NCBI RefSeq assembly: GCF_048544455.1
Contig: NC_133538.1
Span: 20,600,969-20,664,968, forward strand
DNA from: Silene latifolia
Taxonomy: Eukaryota; Streptophyta; Magnoliopsida; Caryophyllales; Caryophyllaceae
Length of the DNA: 64,000 nt
Reading direction: 5' to 3'
The position numbers and the translations under genes are program-made. Under the pieces are notes generated by a model. It searched no databases and was not told where the DNA came from. It saw only the letters and a program-made list of their open reading frames with translations. Positions within the stretch are counted from its first letter, which is position 1. Each line of letters starts with the position of its first letter. This document shows, in pieces, positions 11,826-23,013 of the stretch.

Positions 11826-12071
11826 ACTCGATCGAGTTCCCAAACACACTCGATCGAGTAACGGGCTGCTCGATCGAGGGCCCCACGTACTCGATCGAGT
11901 ACCCAAACTTCAGACCCCAAACAGGCCTTCTGATCTCTTACCTACTCGATCGAGTATCTAGGCTACTCGATCGAGTGACCCCTAGTTACTCGATCGAGTG
12001 CCCCAAAACTCGATTCTGGACTCAAAATCGCCAAAAACCCACCCGATCGAGTCAGTCCCACTCGATCGAGT
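11826..12071. repeat. ACTCGATCGAGT palindrome array in the Tekay leader
   Basis: Seven to eight perfect or near-perfect ACTCGATCGAGT copies are spaced 10-40 bp apart, between the primer-binding site and gag in element orientation. The array is upstream of the gag start at 11741. It resembles the LTR clusters but lies outside the LTR. Confidence 0.85.
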
Positions 12072-12530
12072 AACACTAATTCATAAAAGCTACCCGCATG
12101 TTACGTCATATGCTAACATGCTAAACTTTATAAACCACATTATATCATAATAAACATGCTACGCATCTTTTCTACTATCTACGAGATCATTTCATCATGT
12201 TGTTAAATGCCACATTGTAAATCATCCAACATGTTATCATCTCATCAACAAGTTTCCCCCCATATCACCATTTTCTTTCACATGCTCAACTTTCTACTTC
12301 AACACCCAACAATTAACACATTCCATCACATCCGTACGCAAGTTAACTAAACACACATACGACTCGACAAACACTTCCCCCATGTGACCGGTTCAAAGTT
12401 GTAGGGCGACCCCTGCGACTTTAGGACGTCTCCCAAGCCTTTGCACTAGCTCCTACAACTTTTACCCCGGGTTCATTTTAATTGTCTCCCTATGTTCATT
12501 AGGTTCATTGGTTACAGGTTTCAGGATCGT
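12072..12530 (-). other. Tekay-type 5' untranslated leader
   Basis: This is AT-rich non-coding sequence between the palindrome array and the primer-binding site. No ORF or other structure is seen. Confidence 0.6.
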
Positions 12531-12543
12531 CTCTCTGATACCA
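12531..12543 (-). promoter_or_regulatory. Primer-binding site (initiator Met tRNA type)
   Basis: The minus strand reads TGGTATCAGAGAG two bases after the 5' LTR. It matches the usual plant initiator-Met tRNA primer site (TGGTATCAGAGC) except at its last bases. This fixes the element's orientation. Confidence 0.85.
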
Positions 12544-12545
12544 TT

Positions 12546-13878
12546 AGTAACACCCCCATACTCCAAGTGCCTTACCAGGACCACTCAGGTATGAAGACAT
12601 TACCATCTCGGTTACCCGAGGCAATGATAATCAAACAACAATGAAGAAACAACGTTTAATATAAATAGTTTAACGAATAGTTACAATCCTCAAAACCAAA
12701 CCAAAAGTACGATACATGATTCCAAACTGACTGTTCTAACTGAAATGTAAATAAACTAAAGGCTACAGCGGAAGAATCCTATCATCATGTCGTGGCATCC
12801 CAGCTATCCCAGTACTCATCTCAATACCTGCTCAATATCTGCTCACCATCCCCGAATGGATCACCGCGGGTTTACAAAACAACACCGGGGTCAGTACTAA
12901 TCACACAATCAATATGTATAACGACAATAAGATAAACAGACAGCTTAACTGTACACACACACACAACCAACCAATTCCCATCATCTCAATACTGACTGTC
13001 CACTGGACCAGCCCTGCCAGTGGGGGACCGCAACCGTACCCACCAAATCCCCGCTCCACATAGTGAGCGATAACCCTGCCCATTAATGTGCACATCCCTT
13101 CTGTGGCGGGTTCCACAGAAGGCGAAACTAGGGCGTGAAGTCACTCCCGCAAGTGACCCCACTCAGCCGAGGCCACGCCTCGCGAACCATCAACAACGAT
13201 CACAACCACAATCACAGTACAATTATTATATCAAACAACCAAATACAACACATCAACCAATATCCCATTATGGGACTAATACTGAGTAGGAAATCCTACC
13301 TCGTATGCACACAATCAGACGGTCTCTACTGCTGAGTCAAAAAGCCTCTTCTATGAACCCTCCTCCTATCATATAACACATAGAGGCTACACATCACATA
13401 CTACACATAAAAATCCCCAATCTCTAAATTAGGGTTTAACCAAATCAAAGGAAATACAATAAAAAGGGTACATAGATCTTACCCTCGACGCAAGGAACTC
13501 AACGATACGAATAACGACAAGAACTGACCGTCTGAACTCCGGGAATTGCTAAGAATGCGATTAGGAAGATGAACTTGTTGCTTTCTCTCTTAAACAGGGT
13601 TTTAGGTTTTGTAAAAGTGATTTAAAACAATGACGACGAAACTTAAATACCTTAATCGCATAATTAACAAAACCCGAGAAAACTCCCCGTAAAACCGGAC
13701 ACTCGATCGAGTACCCAAGGTACTCGATCGAGTACCCCTTTACTCGATCGAGTGCCCCAGCTACTCGATCGAGTACCCAACAGGTCAGAAACTATTTTAT
13801 TTCGCAACTTACCCTTACTCGACAGAGTAAGGGCTACTCGATAGAGTACCCCAAGACTCATAAATACGGAGTATTACA
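12546..13878 (-). repeat. Tekay-type 5' LTR (right copy)
   Basis: The 1333-bp copy is closely similar to the left LTR. In element orientation U3 starts at 13878, with a palindrome cluster at 13701-13850, then a TATTTAAG TATA-like box near 13636-13650. The CTCGGTTACCCGAG hairpin is at 12607-12620. The terminal TG is mutated at the inner edge. Confidence 0.9.
13701..13850. repeat. ACTCGATCGAGT palindrome cluster in the right LTR
   Basis: Four ACTCGATCGAGT-type copies plus two relaxed copies lie within 30-180 bp of the U3 start. One more perfect copy is present than in the left LTR, so copy number varies between the two LTRs of one element. Confidence 0.8.
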
Positions 13879-13883
13879 TATAG

Positions 13884-15628
13884 TCTTAAGTAGGACATCA
13901 ATGAGTTGGAGTCAATGTTTTGATCATGTTATAAAACTTTTCTCGATGGGTCGAGAAGTTGTGTTTATACATGAAGTTTAGTGGGAGTTACGGAAATTTT
14001 ATTAGTCTCATATGTGGATGGCATATTGATCATTGTGAATGATTTAAGCTTTGGAGAAATATAATACATCTTTAATATCTAGATTTATGGAGATAAATCC
14101 ACATGATATTAGCGTCAAATAAGAAGTCTTATTTTGATAAGATTCATGACTAGTTCAATCAAGTTGAACATATTTGATTGATTCCATTTGCTTCCGCTGC
14201 CAAATCAATTAAATGGAAATGATGTATGACACTTCATATACTTTGAGTATGATGAGTTGTTTCAAATCGAATTTAAGTAATTGTTACCAGGTAGCCATAT
14301 AAGTTGCTCTTAAGTGCTTGAGGAAGCAGTAAGGATGTAAAGTTAAGTGTTATTGATGCAATTCACTAAATTTGTGTAAGGGCATTACACAAATGACAAT
14401 TAAGATTGCGCAAGGTTTCCAACCAAACCATATTCAAAACACATAAAGATGGTTAAAGAACCATTGTGGCTATGTTATTTAAGAAATAGATTTGCTAGAA
14501 ATGTTCTAAGCAATAAAGAACAAATGAGAAATATTTACAACGGAAATTGAGTACACTTGCAATCATGAGATGTGTAAGAAGGGATGAGTCCCGCACACTG
14601 TGGAAACAGTGGGAGCTATTCTAAGGCAAGAGAGCCTATATCTTGATTTAATCTAGACAACATACTCAGAAAGTTTTGTAATGCAAGTGTTTGCATTATG
14701 AAAGGAAAACAAGTATGTAGCAAGGTTGAGCAAGGAGTTGCTAAAACCTACTAACCAAGGCCTAGTCATAGGCTTAACATGATAAGTCATGTCATTTCAA
14801 TTAGATTGAGATGAACAACTACATACTAGATCAAATTAGATTATAGAATATGAAGTAGTAATCAGGTATTGACTATTCATATGTGATAATCACATTTGTC
14901 GTTCGAATTTTTACTTTAAAAACTCTTTTATTACTTTGTTACATCCAAATGGGTTGTAGAGACAATGATTGAACCCCATTAAAGTGAACAAGGATTAACA
15001 TAGTATTCGCCCATAGTCACTTGTATGAGGTGACGTCTCGAAGTGACTAGAGTGTGATGCGATTGATGGCAAGTTCAAGTGCCATAGAGTCATAAGAGAT
15101 GACTAGTCGATCGCATAGGCAAACGGTTTAGAACACTATGTCGGGCTAATGACCGCTTATAGAGTTGTGGCAAATTTATATGGCCTGGTCATGGCAAGAG
15201 CTACTATAGTATTCAAATGAGTCAATTCTTTTGACTAAAGACTATTCTCCTAAGGTGGCACAGTTTCAGAGTAACTTTGATTTATGTTCCTACGACCTTC
15301 GTAAATGGGGTCAAATGAGCTTATTTTGGGTTATGATGAGTTGTGGCTAGTCGAAGGGAATAGTGCGATAGGAATTGTCCACCCCATTGTCAGGGTTAAA
15401 ACAATATCTCAGGGCCACTCGAGGAGTAATGAACTGGAAATGCGTGGCCATGCTCGGAAGGTATCTATGGTAGATAATTCCGGTCAATCAGTTATTCTCC
15501 AGATCGAGGAAACCACACTCGATATGATCACTTGCAAGTACGACCCGAAAGACACCTTGCATTGAGTGGGAGATAGTTATAGGACAAGAGAATTGGTGAC
15601 GCACACTTGTCGAGGACAAGTGGGAGAT
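13884..15628 (+). pseudogene. Decayed Copia internal region: RT 3' part, RNase H and 3' leader
   Basis: Directly after the Tekay insertion the Copia RT resumes (YSLK, then ESMF, FDHVIK). It carries SYVDGILIIVND at about 14005-14040, where the YVDDIL catalytic motif has Asp to Gly. Many stops and indels follow. RNase H is barely traceable to about 14640. From 14650 to 15628 there is only a short ORF at 15305-15565 with no recognised domain. The polypurine tract GTGGGAGA at 15620-15627 abuts the LTR. Confidence 0.65.
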
Positions 15629-16902
15629 TGTTGGAGTAAGTGTCCCCGACAATAATGCAATCACAATTGTCAATGACATATTTAAAACTCATATTAAGAA
15701 TACATGAGGGAAAGTAACATTTTATTGTCAACTGGTCCACACATATCGGTAAGGATTGGTTGACTAGAGTTTGACATTAGTGTTGTGCGACGGTGGTGAC
15801 CAGTTGATCCCCTAAGGTAATAACTATAGGGTAATGCTCTTAATTGATTATTTAATTAATCGTATGCCGATAATGGTTAGTTAAATTCCTTAAAATTGAC
15901 GAGTGATTTTGTGAGTAAAATTACGTGTCTTATTGTAATTTGATTAAATAAGATTCGGTCTAAGTAATCGAATTGTTTTATTGCTTCGATTAAATTATTG
16001 TTTATGAAAAAATTAAAATATAGAATGAATTGCCTATTATAAATATAAGAAGTTGTGATTTATAATTTTATGACCCATTTTAAGTAATTGTAATTGTGAA
16101 TTACTATTTAATTTTGTATGTGATTTATTTCATTTATATAATGATTTTTAATTTGTTAAAAATGCATTATTTAAATGACATGTCTAGTAACATGTCCAAT
16201 TGTCACACAATACAAATTAACAAATTGACAAAACTTAAAATGGACCCATTTTGTATGGGTGTGCCGTGTGAGTGGAGGGAGTTGGGTAAGTTTAGGATTT
16301 AATTGGTGCTCTAATTGAGAATTAGGCATAATGATTATGCCCTTTATAGACCTAAACCTAGCCCTACACTATGTGTCTTGAGAAGAACAAATGTGTGCAA
16401 GCATTGGGCACTCTCCCTTGGCCAAACCGGTTGCCTCCCCCTCTTATACACTCAAGTAGTGTATTTTCTTACACACCAATTCATTCCTATTGATTTACAA
16501 CTTGAGAAAAATAAATCTCTCTAGTTTTTGTTATTGAACAAAAATAAAAATCTCACAAAATCTCTCCCTCTTGACTGAAATTTTCAAGAGCAAAATACAA
16601 ATTATTTTGTGTCATTTTAAGGGTAATTTTTATTAATACTAGTCTAATATTAATAATAACTATTAAGGGTGTTATCTTGGTACAATCCTTGGGGAATGAT
16701 TCTACACTTGAATCTTATTTATCCATAAGGAAAGCTCAAGAACTAGCTAAGGTAGGTGACCTTACTAGTATTGCCGAAACTTCGAATGTAAGGAACCCTG
16801 TTTCTTTACTCTTGTAATTGTTTTGCATGCATAAGATACTTAAGTTTTTATGACTAAAACTTTAAACTTTCATATGGGATATGTAAAATATGATTTCCAA
16901 CA
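15629..16902 (+). repeat. Copia 3' LTR
   Basis: The 1274-bp block starts TGTTGGAGTAAG and ends TTTCCAACA, so the ends are inverted TGTTGGA/TCCAACA. It directly follows the polypurine tract GTGGGAGA. TATA-like boxes (TATAAATA near 16039, TTTATAGA near 16342) are present. The matching 5' LTR lies outside the window, so the duplication (expected CGCAC after 16902) cannot be confirmed. Confidence 0.85.
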
Positions 16903-17771
16903 CGCACGCGGTTATGATTTAGAGGATATGAAAATAGAGTGAGTCGACGAGCTTATGAGGGTAAAGGGGCAAGTGCTAATAATGTGTGATGAGTGGTGTT
17001 GCATCTTGAGAGTTATGAATGTGAAATATGTGTTTTATTGGGATTGATGTAAATTTGTTCGTTTGATGTGTATTTGAACCGTGTAAGCAGGTAGGTGTAT
17101 TATTACTGTTTGGAAATTGGGAGTACGAGGAAGTGACTTTAGCTTGCATAAGGTGTCTTGAGTTGAGAAAGATGATTGTATGAGGTAATTTGTGGATAAT
17201 GAGTGATGTGTAATCTAGGTTGAATATTTGTTGAGTGTTTGAACTCATGGGTAGCGAATGAGGCTTGGATTGCATGTTGAGGGATGTTATTATTGAACAT
17301 GATTGGAGATTATGGTTGATAACTAATTGAGATTTAAATAGGTGATCAACTAGATTGGATGGTGAGAGATGTCTGGTAAAAGTCGTAGTGATGTCTAGTG
17401 TGAGACAACTTGAGAGTTATTGTACATGTGTGATGTGGTAATTGATAGTTATATTATTATACCGATGTTGGTTTTTCGGGGGCGTTATTTTGTGAGATAG
17501 AGTTGTGGATGTAGCACTACCAAGTTGGTCTTCATGGTTATGAATTTGAAAGTGTGATATGTGATGCATGTGGGCCCAATTGTGTGGTTAGAGTATTTTG
17601 ATTACTTGTGTTATATCGCATGAACATTTCATTTAAGTAGGTGTGTATAAGTGTGAAGATGGTTATGTGGGACATTGACCACATGAATGGTAACATGGAG
17701 GTTGTCATAGAATTGTCTCCTAGTACTCTGTGAAACATCCGTATAAGACAAATTTTGAAATATCATGTCGT
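16903..17771. other. Unclassified AT-rich intergenic or old repeat sequence
   Basis: Only random-looking ORFs of up to 99 codons are seen, mostly on the minus strand, with no family motif. The sequence continues at 29172 after removal of Athila A. It may be an old Gypsy remnant but nothing supports a firm call. Confidence 0.5.
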
Positions 17772-18119
17772 ATTATTGATGTGACCATTATTTGAGCATA
17801 TTTAGTCCTCGAATTAGCCTTGTTCCCATGCTTTTTAGTGCATATTTAGGTCATTTATTGTCTTTAGTCCTTTGTTTTGCATATTCTTTGGGTTTTGATC
17901 CCTTGGTAGGAAAGGAGTGCAAACCTTGCATTTTCATGGCAAAATAGAGCTAAATTAATTGAATTCAATGACCAAGCATCAAAGAGAAGACAAGACTAGA
18001 AGGCCTTTGTACATATTGTAGTAGTTGGGCAATGATAAGAAAAGATCCTTGTATCTCCGATGAAATCCCCAAGGATTATATGAAGAAGAAGGAAGAAAAG
18101 AAGAAGGGAAGAAGTTGAC

Positions 18120-18296
18120 TCAGAATCCAAGCGGATTGCCCCCTGGACGCCCGTCCAAGACAAGGAACCCGAGCGTCTTCTTCAGAGGGACGCTCGTCCA
18201 AAAGACTCACAATCCGCCCGTCCAGCCATTGAATCCGCTCGTCCAAAAGCCAGACAATCCGCTCGTCCCGTGCCCTGGACGCTTGGATTGTGTTAC
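18120..18296. repeat. Athila U3 cluster of AATCCG/CGTCC palindromic motifs
   Basis: This is a GC-rich island in AT-rich DNA, made of variants of AATCCGAGCGGATT, AATCCGCTCGTC, AATCCGCCCGTCC and GGACGCTCG. Together they behave as half-palindromes in both orientations. It lies about 160-340 bp upstream of the TATA box. Confidence 0.8.
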
Positions 18297-18456
18297 AGCT
18301 ATTCCGTTTTCTTCTTGTTCTATGAAGGATGCGCATACCTCGTAAAGACTATCAAAAAGGAGACTCGCATATTTTTCTGAGAGGAGCGATTCCTCAAGGA
18401 CTTAATCGTCATTTAAGCCCTTAGTAAACCCTAATTTGTGTACCTAATATCCCCAC

Positions 18457-18464
18457 TATAAATA
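18457..18464 (+). promoter_or_regulatory. TATA box of the Athila A 5' LTR
   Basis: TATAAATA in the context CCCCACTATAAATACCCC. The same context occurs in the 3' LTR (28067-28074) and in element B (53446-53453, 62824-62831), so it is conserved between subfamilies. Confidence 0.75.
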
Positions 18465-19560
18465 CCCCATTAGTCTAATTAGATAATCATGTTCTTCTTA
18501 TCAATCTTTAGTGTAGTTTATATCATTCTAATCTCTCTTTAATCTTGTAATCATCTTTTAATCAAGTCTTAACACAAATCTCATTTCCTTAATCTCTCTT
18601 TTGTTCATCTTTCATTTTGGGTGATTGAAGATTATTTGGGTTATTACTGGGAGATTGACAACCTTCCAATCAATCATCAAGTACTTCTATTATTCTTTGC
18701 TTTATTATTGGAATCATTAGTAGGTATAATTCTCTTAATCCCTTTTTAATTATTGTTAATCATCTTCATTTATTCATCATGTTTTACTTTGTTGGTATGA
18801 TTGACAACCTTGCTAGCATGTTCAACATGATAACGAGTGAGTAGTTTCTTTAACTAGGGTTAATGGGTAATTAGGAGAAACCAACATGGGGGATGATTCA
18901 TGCTTAATTTAATATGTTTTCATAGTTTATTTGCTTGCTTGTTGTGATCTCAACTTATGCACATGTTATGTTTGATGAAATGCGAGCCTATGATTCCTTG
19001 CATTTTTTACCCATCACTTACCGTTTCAATGAGACTTGTAAGACATAAACCAACTCGAGTCTCATTAGACCATGCATATAGTTGAGTAGGGAAGATTAAG
19101 TCGACTTGTAGGTGTTGTAGAATCTAATCAATTCGGCTCCGGGACCCAAACTTTCCTAGGATTGTAAGATATAAACCAACTCGATCCATCACAACAATAA
19201 TTGCTTGCTTATAATTTGAGAATATGTTTGTATGATCAATTCCCATGAATCCCCTATGACCCCATGACACCCTAGTGCCTTTTATCAATTGTTTACATCT
19301 CTTTTTCATCATCTTGCTTGTTTACTTTCATTGCGATTTAGTTTAGTGATCTCCTATTCCAACCCCAAATTGTGACACCCCTAGACACCGCTACTTGCAA
19401 TTGAAAATCTCACTTTAATACCCGTCCCTTGGGATCCGACCCTTACTTGCCTCTTTACTAATAGTAGAGTTGTTTGTGGAGTTATAAATATTGTTTTGGT
19501 CTAGGTGCTCCTAACGACAAGTACCGAAAACTAAAACTCTCAAGAAGGCTCGACCAAAAA

Positions 19561-19578
19561 TGGCGCCGTTGTCGGGGA
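19561..19578 (+). promoter_or_regulatory. Athila A primer-binding site
   Basis: TGGCGCCGTTGTCGGGGA begins four bases after the LTR end. This is the sequence usual in Tat/Athila elements and commonly assigned to tRNA-Asp. Confidence 0.88.
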
Positions 19579-19698
19579 CGGTGTTAACTTGATTTAGATT
19601 TTTATAGATTGTTATTAGTTGTGTCTTTCTTTGCCTTGGGGAAGTAAAATTCCTCAAGGTTTGTTCTAATTGTTTTCAAGTTGTTCGATATTTTGCAA

Positions 19699-20209
19699 GA
19701 TGGATCTTATAGATTATTTTGTAGAGGACCACTTAAGTATACCTTTCTTCAAAGACCCCATGCAAGCATTGGAAGCCTTGAAAGCAAGTGAGGATAAAAA
19801 TATGTATTGGGAATTGGAGGTAGATCTTTTTGAGGTCGCTCTAGCTAACAAAGAACTTACTCATGAGCAATCCAAATTAGTACATAACATCCTTGTGGAA
19901 GTATATCAACCTATAGAACATGAGCAATCAATCCTAGAAGAAATCTTACAAGCCCAAGACCAAGAGGAATCCGTCATGGAATTCGAGTATGACGAGATTG
20001 ATGAGACCGAAGAACAAGTTGAACATGCCATGAGAATGGAGTGTCTAATGGAAATGGAGCAAATTCTCAATGAACCTTCAAATGAGGAAAGTGAAGTACA
20101 AATCCCTACTTTAAAACCCCTTCCCCCAAATTTGAAATACGCTTACCTTGATGAATCAAAGACCAAACCCGTGATTGTTAATGATAGACTTGATGAAAAC
20201 CAATTGTGA
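19699..20209 (+). pseudogene. Athila A pol N-terminal linker with its own start codon
   Basis: The first in-frame ATG after the leader (19699) opens an acidic, Glu-rich segment. It ends with PTLKPLPPNLKYAYLDES, PVIVNDRLDENQ, the stretch that in full Athila polyproteins sits between protease and RT. No gag or protease precedes it. The leader up to GATATTTTGCA is the same as in element B, where gag starts at the equivalent place. A TGA at 20207-20209 interrupts the frame just before KLLDVLKQHEKAIG. Confidence 0.85.
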
Positions 20210-20623
20210 AAATTGCTTGATGTGTTGAAGCAACATGAAAAGGCTATAGGTTATAGTCTAGATGACCTTAAGGGGATAAGTCCCAACTTTTGTATGCATA
20301 GAATTCATCTAGAGGACCATAGACCTACCATTCAATCTCAAAGGAGATTAAAGCCCCACATGCAAGAAGTTGTCAAGGGAGAGGTTAAGAAATTACTTGA
20401 TGCGGGGATCATATATCCCATATCGGACTCTTTGTGGGTTAGCCCCGTTCAAGTGGTACCTAAGAAAGGAGGTACCACGGTGGTCACAAACGAACAGAAT
20501 GAGCTAATATCCACAAGGAAGATCACCGGTTGGCGTATGTGCATTGACTATCGAAAATTGAATTCCGCAACAAGAAAGGATCATTTCCCCTACCATTCAT
20601 TGACCAAATACTTGAGAGGTTAG
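20210..20623 (+). pseudogene. Athila A reverse transcriptase, N-terminal part
   Basis: In frame with the preceding linker after the TGA stop. It carries LKGISPNFCMHRIHLED, KLLDAGIIYPISDS, WVSPVQVVPKKGG and [22 protein letters not shown], the classic Athila RT N-terminus. A one-base loss near 20590 shifts the frame. The following RT sequence ([19 protein letters not shown]) then continues in another frame up to the long ORF. Confidence 0.9.
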
Positions 20624-23013
20624 CCTCCAACAAATTCTTTTGTTACCTTGACGGCTATTCGGGATTCTTTCAAATCCCCATACACCCGGATGACCAACAT
20701 AAGACCACCTTCACATGCCCTTATGGTACTTTTGCATATAGGAGGATGCCTTTTGGCTTGTGTAATGCCCCCGCCACTTTCCAAAGATGCATGATGAGTG
20801 TCTTCTCCGATTACCTAGAGACCATAATGGATGTTTTTATGGATTATTTTAGCGTTTATGGAAAAGACTTTGACTCATGTTTGCATAATCTTTCTCTTGT
20901 ATTGCAAAAATGTGAAGATGTTAGTCTTGTTTTAAATTGGGAAAAGTGTCACTTCATGGTCAATGAAGGAATTTTTTTGGGTCATTTAATCTCGGAAAAG
21001 GGCATTGAGGTCGATAAAGCTAAGGTTGAGGTGATAGAGAAACTCCCACCTCCCGTGAATGTTAGAGGGGTGAGAAGTTTTCTCGGTCACGCGGGTTTCT
21101 ATCGCCGTTTCATAAAAGATTTTTCAAAAATAGCGAAACTCCTCACTCAACTCTTACTTAAAGATGCCCAATTCCATTTCACTTATGAGTGTGTTGAAGC
21201 CTTTAATAGAATCAAGGAAGCACTAATCTCGGCACCGATCATTCAACCTCCAAATTGGGAACTACCGTTCGAGATTATGTGTGATGCTAGTAACTACGCC
21301 GTTGGAGAGGTTCTTGGCCAACGGGTAGGAAGAGCTATTCATTCCATCTACTTTATAATAAAGACTCTTGATCCCTCCCAAGTGAACTATGATACCACCG
21401 AGAAAGAGCTTCTTGCCATTGTCTATGCTTTGGACAAATTTCGTTCCTACTTACTTGGATCCAAAGTGATTGTCTTTTCGGATCACCGTGCTCTCCGACA
21501 CCTCTTGATAAAGAAGGAGGAAAAACCAAGGTTGTTAAGATGGATTTTGGTTCTTCAAGAATTCGACTTGGAAATAAGAGACAAGAAAGGAGCCGAAAAG
21601 GTAGTGGCGGATCACTTGTCAAGGATCCGGTTTCATGATGAACAAGGAGAAACGCCGATCAATGACTCATTTCCCGACGATATCTTGATGGCCATTCAAA
21701 CACAACTTGAAAGGCACATCACCCTATGGTTTGCCGATTATGCCAACTATATTGTTGGAAGAGTACTCCCTCCAAATTTGAACTACAACCAAAGGAAGAG
21801 GTTCTTGTTCGAAGTAAAAATGTACTTTTGGGATGACCCAAATCTCTACAAAGAGTGTAGTGATGGGCTCTACCAGAGGTGCATCCCTCAATGGGAAGTC
21901 CAAGTAATCTTGGAAGGATGCCACTCGTCACCGTACGGTGGGCACCATGGAGCAAGGAGAACCATTGCAAAAATTCTTCAATCGGGCTTCTATTGGCCTA
22001 CGATGTTTCAAGATACAAGGGAATTTATCATTCATTGTGATGCTTGTCAAAGGACGGGGAATATCTCTTGGAGGAATGAAATGCCACAAAGGTGCATACT
22101 AGAGGTGGATATCTTCGACGTTTGGGGGATCGACTACCAAGGGCCGTTTGTGACATCCAATAGGAATAAGTATATCCTTGTGGCCGTAGATTACGTCTCA
22201 AAGTGGGTGGAGGCAATTGCCACTCCAAACGATGATGTAAAGACGGTCACCAAGCTCTTCAAGAAAATAATCTTCCCAAGATTCGGAGTCTCTAGAGCAA
22301 TCATAAGTGATGGAGGAACGCATTTTCATGAAAAGAAGCTCGCATCCCTTTTGACCAAGTATGGTGTTCAACATAGAACCGGCTTAGGATATCATCCTCA
22401 AACAAGCGGTCAAGTTGAAATTTCAAATAGAGAGATCAAGCAAATTCTTGAGAAAGTTGTAAACAAGACCCGAAAGGATTGGAGCACAAAGCTTGATGAC
22501 GCTCTTTGGGCTTATAGGACGGCCTATAAGACTTCCATAAGAGCCTCTCCTTACAAGCTCGTTTATGGAAAAGCATGCCACTTGCCAATCGAATTAGAGT
22601 ACAAAGCTTTTTGGGAAATCCGAGCCCTTAACCTTGATCTCAAATTAAGTGGTCAAAAGAGGATGATACAAATTCAAGAGTTGGAAGAATTCCGACTACA
22701 ATCTTATGAGAATGCCAAGATCTACAAGGAAAGGACAAGATTGCTCCATGATAAGAGGATCAAGCAAAAAGCCTTGCACAAAGGGGATAAAGTCCTTCTA
22801 TTCAACTCCCGATATCGACTCTTTCCCGGGAAGTTGAACTCTAGATGGATGGGTCCCTATGTGATCACCGAGGTTTGAAAGTATGGGGATTTTGAAATCA
22901 AGGCGGAGGATGGAAGCAAATTCAAGGTCAATGGTCAAATATTGAAGCCATATTATGAGGGACCATTTATTGGAGAAGTCGAGGTCACCTACCCCAGGCC
23001 TCCTCATCCTTGA
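20624..23013 (+). pseudogene. Athila A RT palm, RNase H and integrase
   Basis: Open from 20746 for 710 residues and recognisable from about 20592. RT shows [16 protein letters not shown], but the catalytic box reads FMDYF, with Tyr in place of the second Asp. RNase H shows [26 protein letters not shown] and [11 protein letters not shown]. Integrase has the HHCC finger ([10 protein letters not shown]...CDACQRTG) and all three core acids, in [18 protein letters not shown] and [13 protein letters not shown]. The frame hits a TGA at 22876-22878 where a Trp is usual (VITEV), then continues KYGDFEIKAEDGSKF to the natural stop at 23011. The enzyme would copy and insert the element; this copy is disabled. 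Confidence 0.93.

Larger units (their letters stand above)
5630..13878 (-). mobile_element. Tekay-type (chromovirus) Gypsy LTR retrotransposon, complete but inactivated, minus orientation
   Basis: The element is 8249 bp, bounded by TGTAACACC and GTATTACA and flanked by perfect 5-bp duplications TATAG (5625-5629 and 13879-13883). On the minus strand the order is 5' LTR (12546-13878), initiator-Met-type primer-binding site, gag, protease, RT-RNase H, integrase, chromodomain-like C-terminus, polypurine tract and 3' LTR (5630-6940). The order RT before integrase is Ty3/Gypsy, and the chromo-like tail points to the Tekay/Del group. Several frameshifts and stops break the polyprotein. It is inserted in the RT region of the old Copia element. 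Confidence 0.93.
17777..19556 (+). repeat. Athila A 5' LTR
   Basis: 1780 bp, closely similar to 27388-29166 and clearly homologous to the element B LTR. U3 holds the AATCCG-type cluster (18120-18296) and a TATA box (18457-18464). The U5 part ends with the GGGATCCGACC block and GTTATAAATATT shared by all Athila LTRs here. Confidence 0.93.

Noticed and set aside
11826..12071. Regularly spaced short palindromes looking like a CRISPR array
   Set aside because: Spacing is irregular, units are only 12 bp, no cas genes occur, and the sequence is a plant retrotransposon leader.
16315..16524. Small ORFs in the Copia LTR
   Set aside because: No domain; LTR sequence with random short frames.
18076..18336. 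Arg/Asp-rich minus-strand ORF, present again at 27688-27948
   Set aside because: It lies in the U3 motif array of Athila A. Its conservation between the two places is only LTR duplication.
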